NCBI GenBank assembly: GCA_049514215.1
Contig: JBEKVI010000018.1
Span: forward strand, 39,187 to 103,186
From: BOG-994 sp049514215
GTDB lineage: Bacteria > Pseudomonadota > Gammaproteobacteria > Burkholderiales > Burkholderiaceae_D
Direction of reading: 5' to 3'
Length of the DNA: 64,000 nt
Part shown: in pieces, positions 45,945-54,745 of the stretch
Layout of the letters: the number at the start of each line of letters is the position of its first letter
How positions within the stretch are numbered: position 1 is the stretch's first letter
Made by a program: the position numbers and the translations under genes
Notes under the pieces: generated by a model
What the model was told of the DNA's origin: nothing
Seen by the model: only the letters and a program-made list of their open reading frames with translations
Databases searched by the model: none

Positions 45945-46916
45945 CTAGCAGTCCCGAATCGTTTTCATGTTCTCGCAGGCCGCGACCAGGGCCTGGGTGA
46001 TGCCCGGCTCCCACGCCGAATGGCCGGCATCCTCCACAATCACATACTGCGCCTTGGGCCAGGAACGCGCCAGTTCGTCGGCCGTGGCAATCGGGCAGAT
46101 CATGTCGTAGCGGCCCTGCACGATAACCACCGGCAGATGCCGGATCAAGGCGAGACCGTCGAGGAGCGCGTTCTCCGGAAAAAAACCGCCGTGCACAAAA
46201 TAGTGCGTCTCTAATCGCGCGATACCCAGGGCGACCGCATCCTCCTCGAAATGAGCAATCAAAGAGGGATTGGGCCGAAGCGCTGAGCAGGAAGCCTCGT
46301 AACGGCTCCAGGCCCGCGCCAAGGGCAGATGAATCGCAGGGCTCGGGTCGTGCAGTGCCTTATAGAACCATTCGGCAAGGCGCCCCCTCTCCGATGGCGG
46401 TACGTGCGCCACGAGATCGCGCCAGGCCTCCGGAAAGACATGCCGAATCCCATAGAGGAACCATGAAACCTCTTCAGCGCGACAAAGAAAAATCCCCCGC
46501 AGGACAAAACCCAGACAGCGCTCGGGATGCGCCTCGCCGTAGGCCAGGGCCAAAGTCGAGCCCCAAGAACCGCCGAACAGAAGCCACCGGTCGACCCCGA
46601 GGTGCATACGCAAACGCTCGATATCGGCGATGAGCAGTTCGGTCGTGTTCTGGCGGCTCTCTCCCAAAGGAACGGAGCGTCCCGCCCCGCGTTGGTCGAA
46701 AAGCACGATACGGTAATGGAGAGGATCGAAAAACTGGCGCGCTCGAGGTGAGGTGCCTCCTCCCGGACCACCGTGCAGATAAAGGACGGGTATGCCCAGG
46801 GGATTGCCGCTCTCCTCCCAGTACATCGTGTGCAAATCGTCGAGCGAGAGCATGCCGGCCGCACGGACCTCGAGCGGCGGATAAAGATCGGTGCGAAGAC
46901 GATCAAGTTCTCTCAT
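45945..46916 (-). CDS. pip: Proline iminopeptidase (alpha/beta hydrolase, S33)
   Basis: 323 residues from ATG 46916 (46934 also possible). Oxyanion motif HGGPGGG, nucleophile elbow GGSWGSTLALAYG, acid Asp in QGRYDMICP and His in EDAGHSAWE form the full S33 set. It releases N-terminal proline from peptides in the cytoplasm. The long open frame upstream has no matching sequence. It is head-to-head with metY across about 150 bases that hold a repeated GCTAAC motif. Confidence 0.93.
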   Translation of the reverse strand: MRELDRLRTDLYPPLEVRAAGMLSLDDLHTMYWEESGNPLGIPVLYLHGGPGGGTSPRARQFFDPLHYRIVLFDQRGAGRSVPLGESRQNTTELLIADIERLRMHLGVDRWLLFGGSWGSTLALAYGEAHPERCLGFVLRGIFLCRAEEVSWFLYGIRHVFPEAWRDLVAHVPPSERGRLAEWFYKALHDPSPAIHLPLARAWSRYEASCSALRPNPSLIAHFEEDAVALGIARLETHYFVHGGFFPENALLDGLALIRHLPVVIVQGRYDMICPIATADELARSWPKAQYVIVEDAGHSAWEPGITQALVAACENMKTIRDC

Positions 46917-46970
46917 GGTCAAACGCGCGAGCATGGATCCCGTTAGCGCCGAGGCGGCGCTTTCCTCAAT

Positions 46971-46986
46971 GCTAACATTAGCTAAC
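46971..46986. promoter_or_regulatory. GCTAAC repeat array between pip and metY (candidate operator)
   Basis: GCTAAC occurs at 46971 and again at 46981, one helical turn apart. The first copy with the following bases forms a 12-base palindrome GCTAACATTAGC. An inverted copy GTTAGC is at 46942-46947. The symmetry and spacing suit a dimeric regulator acting on the divergent pip/metY pair. No regulator is identified. Confidence 0.4.
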
Positions 46987-47065
46987 CTGAGCCTGTGCAT
47001 CCCTCCCGGACTTTTCCAATGAGCACTGTTTCCATCGCATTTCGCGCCGTTTTCGGGGTCTTCGG

Positions 47066-48421
47066 ATGAGTTCGGATCCCAAACGCGCACCGCCTGCCGA
47101 CTCCGGTCCGCGTTATCCGGGCTTCGATACGCTCGCGCTCCATGCCGGTGCGTCGCCGGATCCGGCCACCGGGGCGCGGGCGACGCCCATCTACGCCACC
47201 ACCTCGTTTTGCTTCGAGGACAGCGATCACGCCGCCGCACTGTTCAACATGGAGCGGGCCGGACATGTGTACTCGCGTATCTCCAATCCCACCAATGCCG
47301 TCTTGGAGGAACGCATTGCAGCGCTCGAACAAGGCGTAGGCGCGCTTGCGACCGCGAGCGGCCAGGCCGCGTTGCATCTGGGGGCCGCGACGATCTGTAG
47401 CGCAGGCAGCCACATCGTGGCTAGCCGTGCCCTCTACGGCGGTTCACAGAACATGCTGGCCTATACCCTGCCCCGCTTCGGGATTGAGACCACCTTCGTG
47501 AATCCGCGCGACTTGGATGCCTGGCGTGACGCGATTCGGCCCAATACCAAGTTGCTCTTCGGAGAGTGCTTGGGCAACCCCGCTTTGGACGTACTCGATA
47601 TCCCGGCCGTTAGCAGCATCGCGCACGAGTCCGGCCTGCCGTTACTCGTCGACTCGACCTTCGCTACCCCCTACCTTCTGAAGCCTTTCGAGCACGGCGC
47701 CGACCTGCTTTATCACTCCGCCACCAAATTCTTGGGCGGACACGGCGTGGCCATTGGAGGATTGCTGGTGGATTCGGGTCGATTCGATTGGGTCAAAGCG
47801 CACCGCAAGAATGGACACTTCGAAGAACTCGTTCTTCCCTATGCGGGTTTCCATGGGATGGTGTTTGCCGAAGAGTCGACCGTCGCCCCGTTTGCGCTGC
47901 GGGCGCGCCGCGAGGGCCTGCGTGATTTTGGCGCATGCATGAGTCCTCACGATGCGTTTCTTCTCCTACAGGGTCTGGAGACCTTGCCGCTGCGCATGGC
48001 TCGGCATGTCGAAAACACGCGCCGCGTGGTGCAGTTTCTCCATGCCCATCCCATGGTCGAGGCCGTCAGCTATCCGGAATTGCCTGAGCACCCCGATCAC
48101 GCCCTGGCCCAGCGTCTCCTGCCTCGCGGCTGCGGCGCGGTTTTTAGCTTCACGCTCAAGGCCGACCGTTCCCAGGGTCGCAAGTTCGTCGAGTCGTTAA
48201 CGCTTTTCTCCCATCTGGCCAATGTCGGGGACGCCAAGTCCCTGGTGATCCACCCGGCCTCGACCACGCATTTTCGGCTCAGTGAGGCCGATCTGGCCGC
48301 AGCGGGGATCGGGGCGGGAACGATCCGGCTGTCGGTGGGTTTAGAAGACTGTGACGACCTCCTCGAGGATCTAGAGCGCGGCCTGAAGGTGGTTCAGAAG
48401 ATGGCTTCCAGGAAAAACTGA
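47066..48421 (+). CDS. metY: O-acetylhomoserine sulfhydrylase (Cys/Met metabolism PLP enzyme)
   Basis: 451 residues. Family blocks are DTLALHAGASPDPATGARAT, YSRISNPTNAVLEERIAALE, the PLP lysine in YHSATKFLGGHG (about 219) and HPASTTHFRLSE. The length and the SIGG-like AIGGLLVDSGRFDW region match MetY-type enzymes better than the shorter MetB or MetZ. It makes homocysteine from an acylhomoserine and sulfide. Its TGA overlaps the ATG of the next gene (TGATG), so a hydrolase is translationally coupled to it. Confidence 0.92.
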   Translation: MSSDPKRAPPADSGPRYPGFDTLALHAGASPDPATGARATPIYATTSFCFEDSDHAAALFNMERAGHVYSRISNPTNAVLEERIAALEQGVGALATASGQAALHLGAATICSAGSHIVASRALYGGSQNMLAYTLPRFGIETTFVNPRDLDAWRDAIRPNTKLLFGECLGNPALDVLDIPAVSSIAHESGLPLLVDSTFATPYLLKPFEHGADLLYHSATKFLGGHGVAIGGLLVDSGRFDWVKAHRKNGHFEELVLPYAGFHGMVFAEESTVAPFALRARREGLRDFGACMSPHDAFLLLQGLETLPLRMARHVENTRRVVQFLHAHPMVEAVSYPELPEHPDHALAQRLLPRGCGAVFSFTLKADRSQGRKFVESLTLFSHLANVGDAKSLVIHPASTTHFRLSEADLAAAGIGAGTIRLSVGLEDCDDLLEDLERGLKVVQKMASRKN

Positions 48422-49230
48422 TGGAAATCAGCATCTTAGGAAAGTCCACCTATGCCTATACAGGAGGCAAACCCTGGCGAACCGGCCAGCCGGCGGCGCT
48501 GTTTATCCACGGCGCCCAGCACGATCACAGCGTCTGGACCCTTCAGTCACGCTACCTCGCCCATCACGGCATGAGCGTGCTTGCGGTCGACCTTCCCGGC
48601 CACGGGCGCAGCAGCGGCGAGCCGTTGCGCAGCGTCGAAGAACTGGCGGCATGGGTCATCGAGATCCTAAAGACCCTCGAGATCGAAGGCGCAGCGCTCA
48701 TTGGCCATAGCATGGGTTCGCTCATCGCCTTGGAGGCCGCGTTTCAGGCCCGCGAGCGCATCAGCAAGGTGGCTCTGATCTCGACAGCCTTTCCGATGAA
48801 GGTATCCGAGAGCCTGCTCGACGCTGCGACCGACGATGAGCCGCGTGCCCTTGACATGATCAACCTGTGGTCACATAGCGCTCGAGAAGGGGGCTTTTCG
48901 CACAAACCCTCCTATCCTGGGCCCGGTTTTGGTCTCATGTGGGGTAATCTGCGTCTCATGGAACGGCAGCGGCTGGGCGTTCTTCACGTCGACTTTTCCG
49001 CCTGCAATGCCTACCAGAACGCCGCTGCACTCGATACTGACGTGCCCGCCCTCTTCATTTTGGGCGAGCGCGACGCGATGACTCCGGCTCGCTCAGGCGC
49101 GGCGATGGCGGCGCGCCTTCCACGCCACGAGATCGTCACGATCGCGCGTGCCGGGCACGCCGTCATGGCTGAGGCACCGGACGCCGTTTTGAAGGCGCTA
49201 AAGGAATTTCTGCTTCCTTCGGCCCCCTAG
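48421..49230 (+). CDS. Alpha/beta hydrolase coupled to metY
   Basis: 269 residues. Oxyanion region FIHGAQHDHSVW, nucleophile elbow IGHSMGSL (Ser about 98), acid in LGERDAMTP and His in RAGHAVMAE give a complete triad. No signal peptide, so cytoplasmic. The substrate is unknown. Start-stop overlap with metY points to a linked role, for example hydrolysis of an acylated intermediate or thioester, but this is inference only. Confidence 0.87.
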   Translation: MEISILGKSTYAYTGGKPWRTGQPAALFIHGAQHDHSVWTLQSRYLAHHGMSVLAVDLPGHGRSSGEPLRSVEELAAWVIEILKTLEIEGAALIGHSMGSLIALEAAFQARERISKVALISTAFPMKVSESLLDAATDDEPRALDMINLWSHSAREGGFSHKPSYPGPGFGLMWGNLRLMERQRLGVLHVDFSACNAYQNAAALDTDVPALFILGERDAMTPARSGAAMAARLPRHEIVTIARAGHAVMAEAPDAVLKALKEFLLPSAP

Positions 49231-49290
49231 GTCGCGCGGGCTTCGGGCAGACCGACCGGAGATTCATGGCGGATCTCCCAGGAAATGAAC

Positions 49291-49608
49291 ATGACCTCGC
49301 CCGCTCCAATTCGCTACAGCCGCTTTGCCGACTTCTATCCTTTCTATCTGACTGAACACCAGAACCGCGTCTGCCGCAGGCTCCACTTTGTGGGGTCGAG
49401 TGCCTTTCTCGTTTGCGTAGCCTTGGCACTGGTCACCAAAAGCGCCTGGCCGCTGGCCGCCGGGATTATCCTGGCCTACGGCTGCGCCTGGATCGGGCAT
49501 TTCGCATTTGAGAAGAACCGGCCGGCCAGTTTCAAGCAGCCCCTGTTTAGTCTCATGGGCGATTGGGTGATGTACCGCGACATCTGGCTCGGTCGTATCC
49601 CGTTTTAA
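49291..49608 (+). CDS. DUF962 / Mpo1-like membrane protein
   Basis: 105 residues with two hydrophobic segments. Conserved features are FYPFYLTEHQNRVCRRLHFVG near the start, then IGHFAFEKNRPASF and a terminal GDWVMYRDIW, as in the DUF962 family. Yeast Mpo1 of this family is a dioxygenase of 2-hydroxy fatty acids that binds iron through conserved His residues; His19, His29 and His67 (approximate) are present here. ATG 49291 is favoured over 49285 by AGGA spacing. Confidence 0.88.
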   Translation: MTSPAPIRYSRFADFYPFYLTEHQNRVCRRLHFVGSSAFLVCVALALVTKSAWPLAAGIILAYGCAWIGHFAFEKNRPASFKQPLFSLMGDWVMYRDIWLGRIPF

Positions 49609-49653
49609 GGGAATTCAGGGCGCGTCCCGATTCGGCTTTGAAGCGATGACCAG

Positions 49654-50885
49654 TTAGAAAATCTCGGCCAGGGTCAGATCGAGGGTGTTGCGCGGGGTCG
49701 CAGCGACGACGGTGCGCAGAGGATCATCTGCCGAAAACCCAATCGTCGCGCTCTTGGCGCCGTCGAACGCAAACAACTCGAAAAGCTGGCCCAGGCGAAC
49801 CCGCGTCGCATCCGCGGCGAAAATCCAGACGTCTTCCTCGCGGCGTCGGCCGCGGCTGCGATTTGCAGGCACGCGTAGCCGGATGACGATCCCCTCCTTT
49901 TCCATGCTCTCCAAGAGCCGGCTCGTCTCTTCGAGTTCAATGCGGGACTGGCGCGCGAGTTGACCCACCGTAAGACCCGGTGTGGGTGCCGCGCGCGCGA
50001 CATACAAGATGCGCACCATACGCAAGGCATCAGAGAAATCATTGCCACGCGTTTCGGCAAGGTTCCAGCGGCGATCGAAAAGAAAGGGGAGCGCGGCGGA
50101 ACCCAAAGCAAAAAAATGGGCAACGCGGCCAATGCCCCATAGATGATCGTGTAGGAGGGAAAGCTTGCGATATAGATCGCGAAGCCTCGCTTGGCCAGTT
50201 CAAATGCCGAGGCCCCGATGAGGCCCCCGATGAGGGCATCGCGCCACTCCACGGGCCGATTGGGAACATAAACATAAAGTCCTGCATAGGCAAAGGTCAG
50301 CACCACCCAGGGAACAAAATTGATCAAAAAGGAGATGAACGGCGGAGGACGATTCACCAGGCCCGCCGAGGTCGAGATCAGATACGAAGTGAGCGTAAGA
50401 CTGAGCGCAAGCAGGATCGGGCCCACGGTCAGAATTGCCCAGTACACCAGGACGCGTTGATACAGGGGGCGTGGGTGGCGCACGCGCCAGATCGTGTTGA
50501 GCGCCCCATCGATGGTCAGCATGGTGGATACCGAAGTCACGGCCAGAAAGCCGACGCCCACGAGCGTTAGCCCGCGCGCTTTGGCCACGAACTGATTCAG
50601 ATAGCGGAAAATCGAGTCCGATACACTCGCGGGCATGAGGTTTTGCAAGAGCAGATTACGCAATCCTTCTTGCATCTGCGCAAACACCGGCAGCGCGCTT
50701 AACACGGCAAAGACGATCGTCACCAGCGGGACCACCGAGAGCACGGTCGTAAACGTCAAGCTGCCTGCAATCTGGGCGATCCGCTCGTCTGACGCACGTC
50801 GCACCGCAAAGCGCAAGACGTCGCGAATCGTCGTCCAGTGTCGTGCCAAACGCTTCAATGAGGGAAGACTCGATCGCTTGTACAT
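49654..50885 (-). pseudogene. YihY/BrkB family inner-membrane protein, frameshifted
   Basis: The N-terminal five helices read well from ATG 50885 (AQIAGSLTFTTVLSVVPLVT ... YGALAALPIFLLW). After about 50105 this frame gives nonsense to its stop at 49674. The natural C-terminus is in the -1 frame, from GSAALPFLFDRRWNLAE on: a winged-helix-like cytoplasmic tail GLTVGQLARQSRIELEETSR ending at 49654. The sixth helix expected after IFLLW (about 10-13 residues) is missing at the junction. This fits a deletion of 3n+1 bases rather than a simple base miscall, although a run of seven T lies just before it. Function in the family is unknown. Confidence 0.8.
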
Positions 50886-50892
50886 GGCGCCC

Positions 50893-50898
50893 TATAAT
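50893..50898 (+). promoter_or_regulatory. wrbA: Candidate -10 (TATAAT) for wrbA
   Basis: Perfect TATAAT 26 bases before the wrbA ATG in the short yihY/wrbA divergent gap. No good -35 at standard spacing. Confidence 0.35.
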
Positions 50899-50924
50899 AC
50901 CTTTCCGTCTTGTTTGCTCCTGCC

Positions 50925-51518
50925 ATGATCGAGGTCCTTGTCCTGTTTTACAGCCGTCACGGCGCGACCCGCAAGCTGGCCGAACGCATCGCGCAGGGGA
51001 TCGAGGGCGTGCCCGGTGTCCAGGCGCGGCTACGTACGGTTCCCCCGGTCACCGCGACTCACCAACCGCTCGACCCCGATATCCCCGCTTCGGGGCCGCC
51101 CTACGCCGAACTTTCTGATCTCGAGGAGTGCGCCGGTCTTGCTCTGGGTTCACCCACGCGCTTTGGCAACATGGCCGCACCACTGAAGCATTTTCTGGAC
51201 TCAACCGGCGCACAATGGTTTTCCGGGGCTTTGGCGGGAAAGCCCGCATGCGTGTTCACCTCGACCGGGAGCCTCCATGGGGGGCAGGAAACCACTCTGA
51301 TTTCGATGATGCTGCCGCTGCTGCACCACGGGATGTTGATTTGCGGTCTGCCCTATTCCGAGGATGAACTCATGACGACCACAGCCGGGGGTACGCCCTA
51401 CGGCGCCAGCCACCACGCCGGTCCCGATGCCAACCGGCCCCTTGAGCCGATAGAACAGCACCTCGCCGAAGCACTGGGCCGTCGCCTGGGTGAGACGGCA
51501 CTGAAACTTTCGCGCTGA
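50925..51518 (+). CDS. wrbA: NAD(P)H:quinone oxidoreductase, WrbA type
   Basis: 197 residues. FMN-binding flavodoxin-like start LVLFYSRHGATRKLAERIAQ, then GSPTRFGNMAAPLKHFLDST, TSTGSLHGGQETTLISMM and GTPYGASHHAGPDANRP are diagnostic of WrbA. It reduces quinones by two electrons, avoiding semiquinones. ATG at 50925 starts directly at the first beta strand. The DUF2069 gene follows 4 bases after its stop. Confidence 0.95.
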   Translation: MIEVLVLFYSRHGATRKLAERIAQGIEGVPGVQARLRTVPPVTATHQPLDPDIPASGPPYAELSDLEECAGLALGSPTRFGNMAAPLKHFLDSTGAQWFSGALAGKPACVFTSTGSLHGGQETTLISMMLPLLHHGMLICGLPYSEDELMTTTAGGTPYGASHHAGPDANRPLEPIEQHLAEALGRRLGETALKLSR

Positions 51519-51522
51519 ATCC

Positions 51523-51894
51523 ATGCGCTATCTCCTTCGCCTGGCCTTGGCCAGCCTCGTCGGCCTCATCGTGCTGGGGATCGGCACCGAACTTTGGCTC
51601 GCACCGCTGCGCCCCCACGGCAGCCTTCTTGTGCTCAAAGTTGTTCCCCTCATCCTGGCCGTCTTTGGCGTTATCCGGCGCCCGGTCTATGCGCTGCAGT
51701 GGTCGTCGATGCTCGTTCTCCCCTACCTAGCCGAAGGTCTGGTTGATGCCACTGCAGCGACCGGTCCCAGAGCAAGATATGGAGTCCTCGAGGCCGCGCT
51801 CGCGTTCATCTTCTTTGCCTCGGCGCTCGGCTTCCTTTATCCCATCAAGCGGCAGGCGCGCGCCAAGCGAGCAGCCGCTGCGCCCTCGGAGTAG
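51523..51894 (+). CDS. DUF2069 membrane protein
   Basis: 123 residues with four hydrophobic segments. The pattern VLKVVPLILAVFGVIRRPVYALQWSSMLVLPYLAEG is the DUF2069 core. The Lys/Arg-rich C-terminal tail should be cytoplasmic. Function unknown; the gene commonly follows wrbA in Proteobacteria, as here, with 4 bases between them. The next gene starts 5 bases after its stop. Confidence 0.88.
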   Translation: MRYLLRLALASLVGLIVLGIGTELWLAPLRPHGSLLVLKVVPLILAVFGVIRRPVYALQWSSMLVLPYLAEGLVDATAATGPRARYGVLEAALAFIFFASALGFLYPIKRQARAKRAAAAPSE

Positions 51895-51898
51895 AGAG

Positions 51899-53326
51899 AT
51901 GTCCGATCCCGCATCCCTTATCGATACCCTTCGCGGCATCCTCGGCGAAAGCGCGGTTCTTACCGATCCTGCGACCCTTGCCCCGTGCCTGACGGACTGG
52001 CGTCGCCGCTACACCGGCAAAGCCATCGCCCTGGTACGACCCGACTCGACCGACAAGGTCGCACAGCTCGTCAAAGCCTGTCATGCAACTCGAACGCCGA
52101 TCGTGCCCCAGGGCGGGAACACGGGTCTCGTCGGCGGGGCGACTCCTGACTCCAGCGGAAACGCGATCGTCCTGAGTCTTGCGCGCATGAATCGCGTGCG
52201 TGCCGTTGACGCTGTCGGAAATACCATCACGGCCGAGGCTGGCATCGTACTTGCCCAATTGCAGGAGGCGGCGGCCGCGGTGCAACGCCTGTTTCCGCTG
52301 AGTCTGGCCTCCGAAGGAAGTTGCACGCTCGGCGGAAACCTCTCCACCAACGCTGGGGGCACCGCGGTACTGCGTTACGGTAACACGCGCGAGCTCTGCC
52401 TTGCCCTTGAAGTCGTCTCGGCCAGCGGCGAGATCCTCGGCAGTCGCGATGGCGAGCTTCATGGCTTGCGCAAGGATAATACCGGGTACGACCTGCGCGA
52501 TCTGTTCATCGGCGCGGAGGGAACCCTTGGAGTCATCACCGCGGCCGTCATGAAATTGTTTCCGCAACCGCGCGCCAAAGTCACGGGCTTCGTCGCCGTG
52601 CGGACGCCACGGCAGGCGCTAGCGCTGTTGGAGCAGGCCCACCGAGTCCTGGGCTCGACGCTCACAGCGTTCGAACTGGTCTGCGATCTCGCCTTAGAAC
52701 TGGTCGAGAAACATTATCCAGGACACCGCTACCCCCTGGGCACGCGCACCCCCTTTGGAGTGCTCATCGAAATCTCGGATCACGAAAGCGAAGAACACGC
52801 CCGGCAGGTGTGTGAAGTCCTGCTGGAGAAGGCGCTGGCCGAGGGCATCGTGGAGGACGCCGTGATCGCGCAAAGCATTGAACAATCGAAGTCCCTGTGG
52901 GCGTTGCGCGAATTCATTTCCGAGGCTCAGGCCGCGGAAGGACAGAACATCAAGCACGACATCTCGGTCCCGATTGGCAGGATCGCCGAATTCATCGAGT
53001 CCACCGACGCCGCCTTGCAAAGCGCCTTCCCCGGTGTGCGCATGGTGAACTTCGGACACCTCGGAGACGGCAATCTCCACTACAACGTGTCGCCCGCGCT
53101 CGGGGAGAGCGAAGCGGCTTTCCTCGCCAAAGCAACGAGCATCAATCGTCTCGTCTATGATGCCGTCGACGCTTTCGGCGGATCGATCAGCGCCGAGCAC
53201 GGGTTAGGACAGCTCAAACGCGTCGACATCCGCCGATACCGGTCGTCCTCCGATTTGAATCTGATGCGCGTCATCAAAGAGGCCTTGGACCCGTTGGGGA
53301 TCATGAATCCCGGCAAAGTGCTCTAA
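51899..53326 (+). CDS. FAD-binding oxidoreductase, GlcD / D-2-hydroxyacid dehydrogenase type
   Basis: 475 residues. The PCMH-type FAD domain has PIVPQGGNTGLVGGATPD (about 63-80), SEGSCTLGGNLSTNAGGTAV and GYDLRDLFIGAEGTLGVIT. The C-terminal FAD-linked oxidase domain has NFGHLGDGNLHYNV and SISAEHGLGQLKR, with conserved His residues, and ends LDPLGIMNPGKVL. It oxidises a D-2-hydroxyacid such as D-lactate, glycolate or 2-hydroxyglutarate. No GlcE/GlcF partners are adjacent, which favours a single-subunit D-lactate or 2-hydroxyglutarate dehydrogenase. ATG 51899 follows GGAG. Confidence 0.92.
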   Translation: MSDPASLIDTLRGILGESAVLTDPATLAPCLTDWRRRYTGKAIALVRPDSTDKVAQLVKACHATRTPIVPQGGNTGLVGGATPDSSGNAIVLSLARMNRVRAVDAVGNTITAEAGIVLAQLQEAAAAVQRLFPLSLASEGSCTLGGNLSTNAGGTAVLRYGNTRELCLALEVVSASGEILGSRDGELHGLRKDNTGYDLRDLFIGAEGTLGVITAAVMKLFPQPRAKVTGFVAVRTPRQALALLEQAHRVLGSTLTAFELVCDLALELVEKHYPGHRYPLGTRTPFGVLIEISDHESEEHARQVCEVLLEKALAEGIVEDAVIAQSIEQSKSLWALREFISEAQAAEGQNIKHDISVPIGRIAEFIESTDAALQSAFPGVRMVNFGHLGDGNLHYNVSPALGESEAAFLAKATSINRLVYDAVDAFGGSISAEHGLGQLKRVDIRRYRSSSDLNLMRVIKEALDPLGIMNPGKVL

Positions 53327-53360
53327 ACGTAAGCCCTTGCGGCGTGCATCCGCCGGTGAG

Positions 53361-54362
53361 CTAGACCAGGCCCGGTTCTTCCAGCGCGGCCGCCTCGACC
53401 GCCTCAAGCGCACGCATCAACAGATCGGGATCGTTCGATGCCAAGCACTGGGGATCACTGAGGGTGCGGCGCCAGTTTCTCGCGCCGGGACAGCCGGCGA
53501 ACAGACCTAGCATATGCCGCGCCACGTGTCGCAACTGGGGCGGGGACTTCGCGGGAGTGGCGAGATAGGCCTGCGCATAACGCCTCATCTCGAGCACGAT
53601 CTGTGCCCGTGATACGATCGGCGAATGGGAGCCGAAGAGCTTCGGACCCACCTCGGCGAGCTTGTAGGGATGCTGGTAGGCTTCGCGTCCCCACATGACC
53701 CCGTCGACGTGCTCGAGAGCCGCGAGCACCTCGTCAAAACGCGTGAGACCCCCATTGAGCACGATCTCAAGCTCTGGAAAATCCTGCTTCAGGCGGAACA
53801 CAAGGTCATAGCGCAGCGGCGGTACTTCGCGATTTTGCTTGGGGGACAATCCCTTTAACCAGGCGTTGCGGGCATGTACGACGAAAGTCTTGCAGCCAGC
53901 ACCGGCGACCACCTCCACGAACCTTGCAAGAAAGGTGTAGCTCTCCTCGTGATCGATGCCGATGCGATGTTTGACGGTAACCGGTATACCAACCGCGTCG
54001 GCCATGGCCCGTATGCACTGTGCCACCAGTTCAGGTTCGGCCATGAGACAGGCACCGAAGGCGCCGCGCTGAACGCGCTCGGATGGGCACCCGCAGTTCA
54101 AATTGATCTCGTCGTAACCCCATTGCTCTCCAAGGCGCGCGGCGCGGGCCAGTTCGTCGGGCTCGCTGCCGCCCACCTGGAGGGCCACCGGATGCTCCTC
54201 GGAACTAAAATCGAGATGCCGCGCGAGGTCGCCATGCATCAGTGCTTGCGCCGTGACCATCTCGGTGTAGAGCAGAGCTTGCGGGGCGATCAAGCGGTGA
54301 AAATACCGGCAGTGCCGATCCGTCCAATCCATCAGGGGAGCGACGCAGAAACGATGGCGCAT
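53361..54362 (-). CDS. dusA: tRNA-dihydrouridine(20/20a) synthase DusA
   Basis: 333 residues. FMN TIM-barrel with N-terminus HRFCVAPLMDWTDRHCRYF, the catalytic Cys in NLNCGCPSERVQRGAFGACLM, VKHRIGIDHEESY and GVMWGREAYQHPYKLAEVG. The QRGAFGACLM motif and tail length fit DusA rather than DusB or DusC. It reduces uridine in the D-loop of tRNA. It is convergent with the flavoprotein gene, with 34 bases between stops. Confidence 0.95.
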   Translation of the reverse strand: MRHRFCVAPLMDWTDRHCRYFHRLIAPQALLYTEMVTAQALMHGDLARHLDFSSEEHPVALQVGGSEPDELARAARLGEQWGYDEINLNCGCPSERVQRGAFGACLMAEPELVAQCIRAMADAVGIPVTVKHRIGIDHEESYTFLARFVEVVAGAGCKTFVVHARNAWLKGLSPKQNREVPPLRYDLVFRLKQDFPELEIVLNGGLTRFDEVLAALEHVDGVMWGREAYQHPYKLAEVGPKLFGSHSPIVSRAQIVLEMRRYAQAYLATPAKSPPQLRHVARHMLGLFAGCPGARNWRRTLSDPQCLASNDPDLLMRALEAVEAAALEEPGLV

Positions 54363-54531
54363 GACCCGACCCGTCTAGGAAACGACGCCCACGCGGTGCC
54401 CCAGGGCGCGCGCCGCCGCCACGGGCCCAGAAGGGGGGCTAAAGAGAGGGCCCAAGGTGCTTTCGTGTCCGTACGACATCAGCACCCTCTTTTTCGTTAG
54501 ACTGCGGTTGGTTTGGCTCACCTTGAATCCA

Positions 54532-54744
54532 ATGCACTGGCTTACGGCAATCCTGGGTCTTTTGACCCTCTACTGCGCGGCGGGACTCGCTTATACCTAC
54601 GTCCGCCTCGGACCTGCAGGCGGCGCGGATGGCCTTCAGTTCTGGACGGCGCTGGGTATCGGCTGCATCATAGCGGCCTTCCTGAATGAGTGGCGTGTCA
54701 GACGGCGGCGCGGCCGGCAATTGCCTGCGGACGATGCTCCCTAG
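54532..54744 (+). CDS. Small two-helix membrane protein, function unknown
   Basis: 70 residues from ATG 54532 (the open frame goes back to 54457). Two hydrophobic segments are seen: LTAILGLLTLYCAAGLAYTY and FWTALGIGCIIAAFLNEW. A basic stretch RVRRRRGR and a short acidic tail follow. No family recognised. Its stop is 1 base from the end of the convergent EamA gene, so there is no terminator between them. Confidence 0.6.
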   Translation: MHWLTAILGLLTLYCAAGLAYTYVRLGPAGGADGLQFWTALGIGCIIAAFLNEWRVRRRRGRQLPADDAP

Positions 54745-54745
54745 C

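Noticed and set aside
50110..50116. Programmed -1 frameshift on the T7 run in yihY
   Set aside because: No stimulatory structure was seen, and the shifted product would lack the conserved sixth membrane helix; deletion or assembly error is simpler.
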